Of a stretch of DNA of 64,000 nucleotides, positions 30,734 to 42,153 are shown piece by piece. The stretch is from Roseospira goensis. Lineage in GTDB: Bacteria > Pseudomonadota > Alphaproteobacteria > Rhodospirillales > Rhodospirillaceae. A program made the translations under genes and the position numbers. The notes beneath the pieces are model-generated. The model was given only the letters and a program-made list of their open reading frames with translations. It ran no database searches and had not been told where the DNA came from. The first letter of the stretch is position 1. Each line of letters starts with the position of its first letter. The DNA is taken from assembly GCF_014197795.1 (NCBI RefSeq), contig NZ_JACIGI010000005.1, forward strand, positions 147,419 through 211,418, given 5' to 3'.

Positions 30734-31183
30734 TCAGGTGAGCGGCAGCGGCCGGAAGCCGGTCGGCGCCGTGGGGGCGACGGTCCAGGCGGCCAGGGCC
30801 GGCGCCGGGTCGTCTGGTCCCGACAGCCCCACGATCAGCCACACCAGGTCGGGCTCGTGGGTGGCCCGGCGGTCGGTCTCGCTGGGCACTGGCGGGTGGC
30901 CCGGATGGGAATGGAAGTGTCCGATCAGGCGCGTCGGGCCGCCGCGTAGGGCGCGCATCAGGGCGAACCGCGCCGCCGGATCGACCTCGAAGCGGTCCGG
31001 CCGGCCGCTGGCCTCCACGTTGGCGGCGGCATGCGCGGCCGCGACCAGCACGGTGCCGTCCGGGCCGTCGCGTCCGCTCAGCAGCCCGCAGGCCTCGCGC
31101 GGCCAGCCGGCGCGCACGTGGTCCAGGATCGCGGCGCGGGCCGGGGCAGGCAGCACCAGGGCGCGCGGCCCGGCAGCGGTCAT
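30734..31183 (-). CDS. JAMM/MPN-domain metalloprotease (Mov34/PAD-1 family)
   Basis: This 149-residue single-domain protein has the JAMM zinc motif: a Glu in the EACGLLSG segment, HFHSHPG as the His-x-His, and the Ser and Asp of PVPSETD downstream. Bacterial proteins of this form cleave ubiquitin-like or sulfur-carrier proteins (ThiS/MoaD fusions, CysO) or small peptides; no carrier protein is encoded next to it. Its ATG at 31183 overlaps the stop of the upstream small membrane protein as ATGA, so they are translated together. Confidence 0.85.
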   Translation of the reverse strand: MTAAGPRALVLPAPARAAILDHVRAGWPREACGLLSGRDGPDGTVLVAAAHAAANVEASGRPDRFEVDPAARFALMRALRGGPTRLIGHFHSHPGHPPVPSETDRRATHEPDLVWLIVGLSGPDDPAPALAAWTVAPTAPTGFRPLPLT

Positions 31184-31497
31184 TGCGGCGCGGCCCCGGC
31201 GCCGCCCACGGTGAGGGTGCCAAGCCGGCGGCCGTCGGCGGCGTCGATCACCGCCACGCGGTCCGGTCGGCCGCCGCCGGTCAGCCCGAGCAGCACCCGG
31301 CCGCGGCCGTCGCTCACCATGTGGGTGATCCGCGTCCCCGCCGGTTCGTCGAGGCCGGCCGGGCCGAAGGCCGCCAGGCCACTGCCCTCCGGCTGCCGCA
31401 TTTCGTCCGACTTCTGAACCATCCCGTAGCCCAGCAGTCCGAGCCCGAGCAGCAGCAGCAGCGACATGAACGCGACCAGACCCTTGACGGCAGCCAT
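31180..31497 (-). CDS. Small membrane-anchored protein, DUF6476-like
   Basis: This 105-residue protein has one N-terminal transmembrane helix (LVAFMSLLLLLGLGLLGYGM) and a soluble tail that would fold as a few beta strands (RITHMVSDGRGRVLLGLTG, then DRVAVIDAADGRRLGTLTV). Those strands resemble a single propeller-like blade. The pattern resembles DUF6476, a small alphaproteobacterial family of unknown function; I am not certain. The start at 31497 follows AAGGGAGG. It is coupled to the JAMM gene and divergent from the pseudouridine synthase. Confidence 0.65.
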   Translation of the reverse strand: MAAVKGLVAFMSLLLLLGLGLLGYGMVQKSDEMRQPEGSGLAAFGPAGLDEPAGTRITHMVSDGRGRVLLGLTGGGRPDRVAVIDAADGRRLGTLTVGGAGAAPQ

Positions 31498-31557
31498 GTG
31501 TTCCCTCCCTTGCGACGCCGGGCCGGCGTCCTTCCCGAGCGGGTATACGGGCACGGC

Positions 31558-32574
31558 ATGACCGAGGGCAACGCTTCCCCGTCCCCGCCGCCCTTCGCGG
31601 CCACGGTGCCCGACACCGCGGCGGGGCTGCGCCTCGACCGCTGGCTGGCCGAGACCCACGGGCGGCATTCCCGCTCACGCCTCAAGGCCCTGATCGCGGG
31701 CGGCGCGTTGACCCTGGACGGCGTCGTGGTGACCGACCCCAGCCGGCGGCTGCGGGCCGGCCAGGCGGTGCGGCTGGCCGAGCCGCCGCCCGAGGACGCC
31801 ACCCCGCGCCCGCGCGACATGGCGCTGGCGGTGGTGTACGAGGATGCCGACGTCATCGTGATCGACAAGCCCGTCGGCCTGGTGGTGCATCCGGCTCCGG
31901 GCAACCCCGACCACACGCTGGTCAACGCCCTGCTGGCCCACTGCGGCGACAGCCTGTCGGGCATCGGGGGCGTGCGCCGGCCGGGCATCGTGCACCGCCT
32001 GGACAAGGACACCAGCGGCCTGATGGTGGTGGCCAAGACCGACCGCGCCCACCGGGCGTTGGCGGCGCAGTTCGGCGACCGCACCCTGCACCGGGTCTAC
32101 CACGCGCTGGTCTGGGGCGTGCCGAGCCCGGCGGCGGGCGAGGTCGCCGGGCCGATCGGCCGCCACCCCACCCAGCGCACCCGCATGGCGGTGGTCGAGT
32201 CGGGGGGCAAGCCGGCCTTGACCCGCTACCGCACCCTGCGGGCCTGGGGGCCGGGGCTGGCGCTGCTGGAATGCCGCCTCGCCACCGGGCGGACCCATCA
32301 GATTCGGGTCCACATGGCCCACATCGGGCATCCGCTGGTGGGCGATGCGACCTATGGCCGGCCGCCCCGGCGGTCGCCGTCTCGGCCGTCTCTGCCGCCG
32401 GAGATCATGACCCGGCTCGTCAGTCTGCCGCGCCAGGCCCTGCACGCCATCGCTCTCGGCTTCGATCATCCCGTGTCCGGTGAACCGATGCGCTTCACCG
32501 CCCGTATGCCCAAGGACCTCAGGGACATCCTGGAAAGCCTCGACACGTTACGGGGAATTCATCCAGATTTCTGA
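31558..32574 (+). CDS. RluA/RluD-family pseudouridine synthase
   Basis: This 338-residue protein has an N-terminal S4 RNA-binding domain (LRLDRWLAETHGRHSRSRLK to about residue 80) and the RluA catalytic domain. The latter has VIDKPVGLVVHPAPGN, the catalytic-Asp motif GIVHRLDKDTSGLMVVAKT, and RTHQIRVHMAHIGHPLVGD. The architecture is that of RluD, which modifies helix 69 of 23S rRNA, but RluC and RluA paralogues look alike, so no symbol is given. The ATG at 31558 was chosen because the S4 domain begins soon after. It lies upstream of rpoH as is common in Alphaproteobacteria. Confidence 0.9.
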   Translation: MTEGNASPSPPPFAATVPDTAAGLRLDRWLAETHGRHSRSRLKALIAGGALTLDGVVVTDPSRRLRAGQAVRLAEPPPEDATPRPRDMALAVVYEDADVIVIDKPVGLVVHPAPGNPDHTLVNALLAHCGDSLSGIGGVRRPGIVHRLDKDTSGLMVVAKTDRAHRALAAQFGDRTLHRVYHALVWGVPSPAAGEVAGPIGRHPTQRTRMAVVESGGKPALTRYRTLRAWGPGLALLECRLATGRTHQIRVHMAHIGHPLVGDATYGRPPRRSPSRPSLPPEIMTRLVSLPRQALHAIALGFDHPVSGEPMRFTARMPKDLRDILESLDTLRGIHPDF

Positions 32575-32738
32575 CCAATTTGGTACAGTATGGTTGGACT
32601 CGGATGATCGGGCTGGTTAGGATGACTCCAAACTGGCGTCAGGGCAGACCCCCGCGTCCGCTGTGACGTTCGGCTCGGCCGCTCCGGTCCCGGCGACCGC
32701 CGGGGCTCGCGGGGCCACGGCGACAAGGAGAGCGACTG

Positions 32739-33656
32739 ATGGCAAATGCACCCGGCGGCCTGCTCGGCCTTGAACCGGAGAGCAACCTGTCGCGGTACCT
32801 TCAGGATATCCGCAAGTTCCCCATGCTGGCGCCGGACGAGGAATACATGCTCGCCAAGCGCTATCAGGACAATGCAGACGCGGATGCCGCGCACCGTTTG
32901 GTCTCCAGCCACCTGCGGCTGGTGGCCAAGATCGCCATGGGGTATCGCGGCTACGGCCTGCCCATGGGCGAGGTCATCTCCGAGGGCAACGTGGGCCTGA
33001 TGCAGGCCGTGAAGCGGTTCGACCCCGACCGGGGCTTCCGCCTGGCCACCTATGCCATGTGGTGGATCCGGGCCTCGATCCAAGAGTACATTCTGCATTC
33101 CTGGTCGCTGGTGAAGATGGGCACCACGGCGGCGCAGAAGAAGCTGTTCTTCAATCTGCGCAAGATGAAGGGCCAGCTCCAGCTCATGGAAGACGGCGAC
33201 CTGCCGTTCGAGAGCGTCACCGAGATCGCCACCAAGCTGGGCGTGCCGGAGCAGGACGTCATCAACATGAACCGCCGCCTGGGCAGCCCCGACCACTCGC
33301 TGAACGCGCCGGTGCGCATCGACGGCGAGGGCGAGTGGCAGGATTGGCTGGTCGACGAGGGCGATGACCAGGAAAGCCTGCTGGCCGACCACGAGGAGCT
33401 GAGCCAGCGCCGCGATCTCCTGGCCCGCGCTATGGAGACCCTCAACCAGCGCGAACGGCATATCCTGACCGAACGGCGCCTGAGCGAGGAGCCGATGACC
33501 CTTGAGGACCTGAGCCGCGAGTACGGCATCTCCCGCGAGCGGGTGCGTCAGATCGAGGTGCGCGCGTTCGAGAAGCTCCAGAAGTGGATGACCCGCGCCG
33601 TGCCCGGCGGGGGGGCCGGGGCCGGCAACGGCGGCGCCGCCCCGGCGGTGGCCTGA
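32739..33656 (+). CDS. rpoH: RNA polymerase heat-shock sigma factor RpoH (sigma-32)
   Basis: This 305-residue group-3 sigma factor directs transcription of chaperone and protease genes. Region 2 is intact (FRLATYAMWWIRASIQEYIL). The hallmark RpoH box appears as QKKLFFNLRKMK, and region 4 has the helix-turn-helix DLSREYGISRERVRQIEVRAFEKL. The ATG at 32739 follows AAGGAG. The 164-base leader (32575-32738) holds a near-palindrome at 32574-32584 (ACCAATTTGGT) of unknown meaning. An RpoH-type promoter stands in front of the next gene, clpB. Confidence 0.96.
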   Translation: MANAPGGLLGLEPESNLSRYLQDIRKFPMLAPDEEYMLAKRYQDNADADAAHRLVSSHLRLVAKIAMGYRGYGLPMGEVISEGNVGLMQAVKRFDPDRGFRLATYAMWWIRASIQEYILHSWSLVKMGTTAAQKKLFFNLRKMKGQLQLMEDGDLPFESVTEIATKLGVPEQDVINMNRRLGSPDHSLNAPVRIDGEGEWQDWLVDEGDDQESLLADHEELSQRRDLLARAMETLNQRERHILTERRLSEEPMTLEDLSREYGISRERVRQIEVRAFEKLQKWMTRAVPGGGAGAGNGGAAPAVA

Positions 33657-33811
33657 GGGCGGCCCCGGTCGCCCGCGCGCGTCGATCCAGATCGCGCTTT
33701 CGCGCAGACCCGACCCCCTGGTGCGGACCGTGCTGTCCCGCCAGGGGGTTCGTGCGTTCGACCCCGCGCCGCCGCCGGCACCATCCCGCGCGGGTCGGGC
33801 GGACGCGCCAG

Positions 33812-33841
33812 CTTGCGGCGGTTCGTTGCGCCTCCCTATAT
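33812..33841 (+). promoter_or_regulatory. RpoH-dependent heat-shock promoter of clpB
   Basis: CTTGCG at 33812-33817, a 17-base spacer and CCTATAT at 33835-33841 fit the alphaproteobacterial RpoH consensus (CTTG-type -35, CYTATNT -10, 17-18 spacer). It lies 170 bases before the clpB ATG in a 354-base gap (33657-34010) that otherwise contains no gene. The match is direct; function is inferred from the neighbouring rpoH and clpB. Confidence 0.7.
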
Positions 33842-34010
33842 CGACGGGACGAGACCGGGCGGCCCCGCCGCCCGCCAACCACGTGGCCGGCCGCCGTTCC
33901 GTTGGCGCGCCGGTCGTGCGGGGGGACGTGCGACAGCCCAGGACGGACCCGGGGACGGGACCCGGGATCCGGGGGTCGGCGTCCTCGCCGGGAGACAGAG
34001 GACGACCGTG

Positions 34011-36602
<2,592 letters not shown>

Positions 36603-36708
36603 GGGCGGACGGGCGGCAGCCCGGCGGCGCGGTCCCTCTGGCCTCCGGCCGCCGTTTGGCGGAGGATGGCGGCGACGATCCCGTCCGGACCAGAAGGGGG
36701 CCGCGTCG

Positions 36709-38007
36709 ATGCCGGAGACACTGGACCACGAGGCCGCCGACACGGTGCCCATGCGCCACCGCGACCTGGAACAGATCGCGTTGGTCGCGCTGCGCGCCGG
36801 CCGCCTGCTGATGGAATGCGGGGTGAAGGCCCAGGTGGTGCGCGAAGGTGTCGACCGCATCTCGCGCGGCCTGGGCGCCACCCAGGTGCATGTCCGGGTC
36901 GGCTTCGCCTCGCTCGCCATCACCGTGGGCCACGGGGCCCAGACCATCACCCGCATGACCGTGGTGGGACCGCACGGTGTCAACCTGCGCCTGAACCACG
37001 CCCTGCGCCGGCTGTGCGCGCGGGCCGGGCGTGGCGACCTGACCGTGGACGCGATCGGCGCCGACCTGGACCGGCTGGAGCGCGAGACCCCGCGCCATCC
37101 CTGGCCGCTGGTGTGCCTGGCGGTGGGCGTCGCCTGCGCCGCCTTCGGCCGCCTGCTGGGGGTGGACTGGATCGCGGTCGCCCCGGTGCTGGCGGCCGGC
37201 GCGCTGGGCCAGGCGGTGCGCCACCACCTGGCGCGGCGCGGCCTGAACGCGTTCGTGACCACGGCCGTGGTGGCCTTCGTGGCCTCGGCGCTGGCGGCGA
37301 CCGCGGCCCGGGCGCTGGGCAGCGGCATGACCGAGACCGCGATGATCGCCGCCGTGCTGATGCTGGTGCCGGGGGTGCATGCCCTGAACGCGCAGACCGA
37401 CATCATGGAGGGTCAGCCCACCCTGGGCAGCGCCCGCGCGGTCAGCGTGCTGATGACCCTGGTGTTCCTGACCGTGGGGGTCTGGACGGCCCAGGCCACC
37501 CTGGGCCTGCTGGAGCCCGGACCGGTCGCGGTGCCGCCCCGGGTGCTGTGGCATCAGGCGCTGTTCGGCGCCGTCGCCTCGGCCGGGTTCGGGGTGCTGT
37601 TCAACTTCGGCTGGGGGGCGGTGGCCTGGGCCGCCGCCGCCGGCGCCATCGCCCTGTCGGTGCGGACTCTGGGGCTGGAGGCGGGCTGGAGCCTGGAGGC
37701 CGCCTCCTTCGTGGCGGCCGCCGCCGTGGCCGTCAGCGTGCAGGCCCTGGACACCGTGCCGGTCGGCGTGCGCCGGGCCGGCGCCGCCCTGGCGGTGGCC
37801 GGCTGCATCCCGATGATCCCCGGCAGCCTCGCGGCGCAGGGCATCATGAGCCTGTTGGAGCTGACCGCCCCGGACGTGGCCGGGGCGGACGCCCTGCTGC
37901 TGAGCGCGGTCAACGATGCCTTGCGGGTGGTGTTCACCATCGGCGCCATCGGTGCCGGCCTGACCATCGTCACCGCGCTGTGGCGGCGCCCCGATTTCCG
38001 CCCCTGA
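36709..38007 (+). CDS. Threonine/serine exporter family protein (ThrE)
   Basis: This 432-residue membrane protein combines the two halves of the ThrE family. An N-terminal cytoplasmic segment is conserved (LRAGRLLMECGVKAQVVREGVDRISRGLG), followed by about ten hydrophobic helices. The signature MLVPGVHALNAQTDIMEG and the second-half CIPMIPGSLAAQGIM are present. ThrE exports threonine and serine by proton antiport; substrate here is presumed. The ATG at 36709 follows AAGGGGG. It is a single gene between clpB and the convergent DUF3833 lipoprotein. Confidence 0.88.
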   Translation: MPETLDHEAADTVPMRHRDLEQIALVALRAGRLLMECGVKAQVVREGVDRISRGLGATQVHVRVGFASLAITVGHGAQTITRMTVVGPHGVNLRLNHALRRLCARAGRGDLTVDAIGADLDRLERETPRHPWPLVCLAVGVACAAFGRLLGVDWIAVAPVLAAGALGQAVRHHLARRGLNAFVTTAVVAFVASALAATAARALGSGMTETAMIAAVLMLVPGVHALNAQTDIMEGQPTLGSARAVSVLMTLVFLTVGVWTAQATLGLLEPGPVAVPPRVLWHQALFGAVASAGFGVLFNFGWGAVAWAAAAGAIALSVRTLGLEAGWSLEAASFVAAAAVAVSVQALDTVPVGVRRAGAALAVAGCIPMIPGSLAAQGIMSLLELTAPDVAGADALLLSAVNDALRVVFTIGAIGAGLTIVTALWRRPDFRP

Positions 38008-38027
38008 CCGCGCGCGCCGCGGCCGGT

Positions 38028-38663
38028 CTACTCCGCTGCCTCCGATTGGGCGGCGGCCTCACCGTCCTTGCGGAAGAACAAGGTGACGGTGCCGATCTCG
38101 AAGCCCCAGCGTGACACGGTGGCGCGGTTGATCATCACCCCGCCCGGTTGCAGCCACATCCAGTCGTTGAAGTGGACCTTCCACGTGCTGTTTCCAACCT
38201 CCAGGTTCATGTCGTAGGTCCAGTTCAGCGCGTTGCCGGCGATACGGCCGTTGGCCACCCCGAGGATGTCGTCGGCGCGGCCTTCGTAGGTGTCGGGGCC
38301 GGTCTTGGTGATGCGCCAGACGCGGCGGTCGGTCTCGCCGTCGGCGTAGTCGAAGTGTTCGTCGAGGGTCAGCGTCTCGCCGTCCCAGGTGCCGTCGATC
38401 TCCACCTGGAACTGACGGCGCAGTTTGCCGAAGCGGTCGACGAAGATGCCCCAGGCGTAGGTCTTGCCGGGGAAGTACTCCTCCAGCACGAATGTGGGCT
38501 CGGTACCCTTGAAGTCCTCGAGTTTCATGTCGCCTCCACAGGCGGTCAGGGACGCGGTCCCGATGATCAGAAGCCCGAGCGCCAGCAGGCGCCCCAGGCG
38601 GCGACGCAGGGTCGGCAAAGGGCGGGTGGCGGCCGCGGCGCGCGCCCGAACGGTTCTCAGCAT
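38028..38663 (-). CDS. DUF3833 family lipoprotein
   Basis: This 211-residue protein has a basic N-terminus, a hydrophobic segment (RLLALGLLIIGTASL) and a lipobox LTAC, so it should be a lipid-anchored periplasmic or outer-membrane protein. The DUF3833 body includes FVDRFGKLRRQFQVEIDGTW, LDEHFDYADGETDRRVWRI and a WVWLQPGG-like segment (DWMWLQPGGVMINRATV). The fold suggests a lipocalin-like barrel. It is the last gene of a five-gene operon that carries an RpoE-type promoter; its ATG lies just before the stop of the MFS gene (7-base overlap). Confidence 0.85.
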   Translation of the reverse strand: MLRTVRARAAAATRPLPTLRRRLGRLLALGLLIIGTASLTACGGDMKLEDFKGTEPTFVLEEYFPGKTYAWGIFVDRFGKLRRQFQVEIDGTWDGETLTLDEHFDYADGETDRRVWRITKTGPDTYEGRADDILGVANGRIAGNALNWTYDMNLEVGNSTWKVHFNDWMWLQPGGVMINRATVSRWGFEIGTVTLFFRKDGEAAAQSEAAE

Positions 38664-40006
38664 GTCTCCCCTCCCAGGCGGGTCAGGCGTTTGCGAACGA
38701 TGGCCTGGCGCCGCCGGGTCATGGGGTGGTTCCAGACCAGCGCCAGAACCCCGACCTTCAGGGCCACGGGCGCCAGGGCGTACAACCCCGCCAGCGTCGC
38801 CAGCGCGGCCGGCGTGTTGGACTCGGCCTGGGCGTCGAACCCGACCGCATCCAGGATCGGGAACGCCAGCCCGACCGCCAGCGCCAGCGCGCCCTTGGTG
38901 CCCATGCCCCAGAGCGCGAAGAACACCCCCTCGCGCCGCTGGCCGGTGCGCAGTGCGTCCAGGTCGATGACGTCCGCCTGCATCGCCGGCGGCAGCGCCA
39001 GGTCGGCGCCCAGGGCCGCCCCGGTCAGGATGCAGATGACCAGGAACGGCGCCACGTCGCCCGGCCCCAGCAGCGGCACCCAGACGAAGCTGACGCAGGC
39101 CAGCGCCATGGCGGCGGCCCAGGCCCGATGCTTGGACCACAGCCGACTCAGCGCCAACCAGCCTGGTATGGCTACGACCGCCGCCACGAAGTAGATCAGG
39201 ATCAGGCGGTCGCGGGTGGCCTCGTCGACGCCCAGGCCGTGCTCCAGGTAGAGCGGGAACAGCGCCGCCGGCAGCCCGCCGGCCAGACCGTTGAGCACCC
39301 ACGCCGCCAGCAGGCGGGTGAACGGCCGGTTGGCGAGCACCCCCCGGGCCTGGCGCCACAGGGAGCCGAGGTCCCGGCGCCGCCCGGCCGGCAGCGGCAC
39401 CTCCGGCACCCGCCACAGCAGCAGCGCGATCGCCGGCGCGCCCAGCACGATGGCCGCGCCGGCCACAAGCCCCAGCCCGGCGTCCTCGCCCAGCCCGAGC
39501 GCCGTCGCCAGCACCGGCATGGCGCCCGCGACCAGGATGCCGACGATCATCAGCCCCTCGCGCCAGCCGGTGATGCGGGTGCGCTCGTGGTAGTCGCCGG
39601 ACAGCTCGGCGCCCCAGGCGGTGTAGGGGACGCTGATCAGGGTCCAGCCCACGTAGAGCACCAGGGTCCAGGTGAGCAGATGGCCGATGCCGGCCCCGTC
39701 GGGCGGCAGGAACAGCATCACCAGCGCCGGCGCCGCCAGCAGCCCGCCGAGCAGGATCCACGGTTTGCGCCGGCCCCAGCGGGTCGTCAGGCGATCGCTG
39801 AGCACGCCGACCAGCGGGTCGGTGATCCCGTCGACGAGGCGGGAGGCCAGCAGCACCGTGCCCACCGCCGCCAGCCCGAGCCCCAGGTCGTCGGCGTACA
39901 GCGTGGGCAGGAACACGAACACGGGGATGGTGGGCATGGCCAGCGCCAGCCCGGGCAGGCCGTAGAGGACCTGTGCCCACCGCCTGTCCCTCATCGCGGG
40001 GGTCAT
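38657..40006 (-). CDS. MFS transporter, glycoside-pentoside-hexuronide (GPH) type
   Basis: This 449-residue protein has about 12 hydrophobic helices. The first cytoplasmic loop, RLVDGITDPLVGVLSDRLTTRWGRRKPWI, is the GPH/MelB-type signature. It begins MTPAMRDRRWAQVLYGLPGL, with its ATG overlapping the stop of the methyltransferase gene (ATGA). Although the family moves sugars, this subgroup travels with CFA-type methyltransferases, DUF1365 and DUF3833 in RpoE-controlled operons, where its substrate is unknown; a lipid-related role is possible. Confidence 0.87.
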   Translation of the reverse strand: MTPAMRDRRWAQVLYGLPGLALAMPTIPVFVFLPTLYADDLGLGLAAVGTVLLASRLVDGITDPLVGVLSDRLTTRWGRRKPWILLGGLLAAPALVMLFLPPDGAGIGHLLTWTLVLYVGWTLISVPYTAWGAELSGDYHERTRITGWREGLMIVGILVAGAMPVLATALGLGEDAGLGLVAGAAIVLGAPAIALLLWRVPEVPLPAGRRRDLGSLWRQARGVLANRPFTRLLAAWVLNGLAGGLPAALFPLYLEHGLGVDEATRDRLILIYFVAAVVAIPGWLALSRLWSKHRAWAAAMALACVSFVWVPLLGPGDVAPFLVICILTGAALGADLALPPAMQADVIDLDALRTGQRREGVFFALWGMGTKGALALAVGLAFPILDAVGFDAQAESNTPAALATLAGLYALAPVALKVGVLALVWNHPMTRRRQAIVRKRLTRLGGETC

Positions 40007-41259
40007 GCGGGGCGGTCCGCCCGCACCTGGACGACGTCGATGCTGCCGTGCTCGAAGCCGACCTTGCAGTAGGTGAGGTAGTACAGCCACAGCCGGCGGA
40101 AGCGCTCGTCGAAGCCGCCGCCGGCGCCGACCAGCTCGGGCCAGGCGCGCAGGAAGGCGTCCCGCCACAGGTCGAGGGTGCGGGCGTAGTCGGCCCCGAA
40201 GGCGTGCGCGCCGCCGACCGCGAGTCCGGCGCCCGACAGGCCATCGCGCAGGTGGTCCACGGTCGGCAGCATGCCGCCCGGGAACACGTAGGTCTGGATG
40301 AAGTCGGCGCCGGAGCGGTAGTCCTCGAAGCGCGACCCCTCGATGGTGATCACCTGAAGGGCGGCGCGCCCGCCGGGCTTGAGGCGGTCATGCACGGTTC
40401 GATAGAACACGGGCCAGTGGTCCTCGCCGACCGCCTCGAACATCTCGATGGAGGCGATGGCGTCGAACTGCCCCGTCACATCGCGGTAGTCCTGGAACCG
40501 GATCTCCACGCGGTCGGCCAGGCCGGCCGCCGCCATGCGCGCGCGGGCGTAGCTGAGCTGCTCGCGCGACAGGGTGATGCCGGTCACCCGGCAGCCGAAC
40601 TCGCGCGCCGCGATCTCGGCGAAGCCGCCCCAGCCGCAGCCGATTTCCAGCACGTGCTGGCCCGGCCGCAGGTCCAGGCTGCGGCACAGGCGCCGGTACT
40701 TGGCTGCCTGCGCGTCCGCCAGCGACTGGGCCGGGGTCTCCCACAGGGCCGAAGAGTAGGTCATGGAGGGGTCGAGCCAGGCGCGGTAGAACGCGTTGCC
40801 CAGGTCGTAATGATAGGCAATGTTGCGCCGGCTGCCGGCCTTTGTATTGGCGTTGCGGCGATGGCGGCGGTTGCGCAGGCGCCGCGCCAAGGCCGAGCCG
40901 GTCTTGGCGATCGAGATGCGCTCGTTGTTGGCCAGCGCCAGGCGCAGCACCGCCTCGATGTCCGGCGCATCCCACAGCCCGTCCATGAACGCCTCGGCGA
41001 AGCCGACGGCGCCGTTCACCATCAGCCGCCGCGCCGCGACCGTCGAGCGCAGGCACAGGGTGGCCTCCGGTCCCGGGTCGCGGCCGGCGTAGACACGGGT
41101 GCGGCCGTCCGGGCGCACCAGGGTCAGGCGGCCGCGCTGCAGGCGCCGCAGCACCCGGTCCAGGACCATCAGCCACAGGGCGTCCTCGCCGGGGAACACG
41201 CGGGGCAGGCGGGGCATCGACAGGGGCGCCGTGGTGGCGTTCGCGCTGGGCTCTGACAT
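40003..41259 (-). CDS. Cyclopropane-fatty-acyl-phospholipid synthase family SAM methyltransferase
   Basis: This 418-residue protein has an N-terminal domain (to about residue 140) and the mycolic-acid/CFA synthase Rossmann fold. Key segments are AYHYDLGNAFYRAWLDPSMTYSS, the SAM motif VLEIGCGWGGFAEIAA, ASIEMFEAVGEDHW and YVFPGGMLPTVDHL. It would methylenate or methylate unsaturated acyl chains of membrane lipids. In Rhodobacter sphaeroides a related gene, cfaA, is an RpoE target in the singlet-oxygen response and helps make furan fatty acids. Here it is third in an operon with an RpoE-type promoter, so the same role is likely. Confidence 0.88.
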   Translation of the reverse strand: MSEPSANATTAPLSMPRLPRVFPGEDALWLMVLDRVLRRLQRGRLTLVRPDGRTRVYAGRDPGPEATLCLRSTVAARRLMVNGAVGFAEAFMDGLWDAPDIEAVLRLALANNERISIAKTGSALARRLRNRRHRRNANTKAGSRRNIAYHYDLGNAFYRAWLDPSMTYSSALWETPAQSLADAQAAKYRRLCRSLDLRPGQHVLEIGCGWGGFAEIAAREFGCRVTGITLSREQLSYARARMAAAGLADRVEIRFQDYRDVTGQFDAIASIEMFEAVGEDHWPVFYRTVHDRLKPGGRAALQVITIEGSRFEDYRSGADFIQTYVFPGGMLPTVDHLRDGLSGAGLAVGGAHAFGADYARTLDLWRDAFLRAWPELVGAGGGFDERFRRLWLYYLTYCKVGFEHGSIDVVQVRADRPA

Positions 41260-41279
41260 GGCGTCGGGTCTGCTCCAGT

Positions 41280-41315
41280 CTGGTCCGGGGGGCTGGTCCG
41301 GGGGGCTGGTCCGGG
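41280..41315. repeat. 14-bp tandem repeat, about 2.5 copies
   Basis: The unit CTGGTCCGGGGGGC is repeated two and a half times in the 93-base gap between the DUF1365 stop and the methyltransferase start. Confidence 0.8.
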
Positions 41316-41352
41316 TCGTCGGCGGGCGGAACGGCGCTCGGGAGCCGACGAG

Positions 41353-42153
41353 TCAGGGCACCGGGCGCGGGGTCACCACGGTGACCAGGTTGGCCGGGGG
41401 CGGATCGCGCCGCACCACCTTGACGCCCTTGATCCAGAGGTTGAGGGCCTCCCAGTGGATGCCCACGATCACCTTCAGGGTCATCAGCGGGTGGCGCGCC
41501 ACGGCTGCGGCCAGGGTCCGGTCCGACAGCGGGCGCCGGGCGCCGGTGAACGAGGCGTGCAGCACCGTGCCCTCGGCGTCGGTCTGCTGGATCGCCACCG
41601 CAACCTTATCGTCCGGCGGCTTGATCTTGAAGTGATAGGTCGTCTCCATGGCGATGAACGGGGAGACGTAGAAGCGCTTGTCGCAGGTCTGACGCACCAC
41701 CCGATCCGCCGCATCCGACTCCGAGACCGGGATCAGGTAGCAGTGGCGCTCACCCAGCGTGTTGTTGACCTCATGCAGCACCGCGCCCAGGCGGCCGTCC
41801 GCGTGGTGGCAGAAGTAGACGGTGAGCGGGTTGAACACGTAGCCCCACAGGCGCGGATAGCACAGCACCCGGATCGGCCCGCCGCCCAGGTCCAGCCCGG
41901 CCTCGGCCAGGGCGGACTCGATCCAGGGGCGCAGCGGCCGACCGTCGCCCGGGCCGTGGTCGCGGTCGTGGAAGGCCAGCGGTGCCCACCGGTTGTGGCC
42001 GAACCCGCGCAGCCGCCGGTCCAGGTCGGGCAGCTCGTCCAGGTCCAGCAGCAGCGAGAACACCCGATAATCCAGCCGGTGCCGCTTCGGCTTCAGGCGC
42101 CGATGCAGCACCGTTCCCGCGTACAGGGCGGAGGTCCAGGTCGGGGCCGTCAT
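41353..42153 (-). CDS. DUF1365 family protein
   Basis: This 266-residue protein matches DUF1365: N-terminal LYAGTVLHRRLKPKRHRLDY, the core LCYPRLWGYVFNPLTVYFCH, then EVNNTLGERHCYLIP and FYVSPFIAMETTYHFKI. The biochemical function is not established; in related bacteria it sits with the CFA-type methyltransferase and an amine-oxidase-like flavoprotein and is implicated in fatty-acid modification under singlet-oxygen stress. Its ATG overlaps the stop of the flavoprotein gene (ATGA). Confidence 0.88.
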   Translation of the reverse strand: MTAPTWTSALYAGTVLHRRLKPKRHRLDYRVFSLLLDLDELPDLDRRLRGFGHNRWAPLAFHDRDHGPGDGRPLRPWIESALAEAGLDLGGGPIRVLCYPRLWGYVFNPLTVYFCHHADGRLGAVLHEVNNTLGERHCYLIPVSESDAADRVVRQTCDKRFYVSPFIAMETTYHFKIKPPDDKVAVAIQQTDAEGTVLHASFTGARRPLSDRTLAAAVARHPLMTLKVIVGIHWEALNLWIKGVKVVRRDPPPANLVTVVTPRPVP

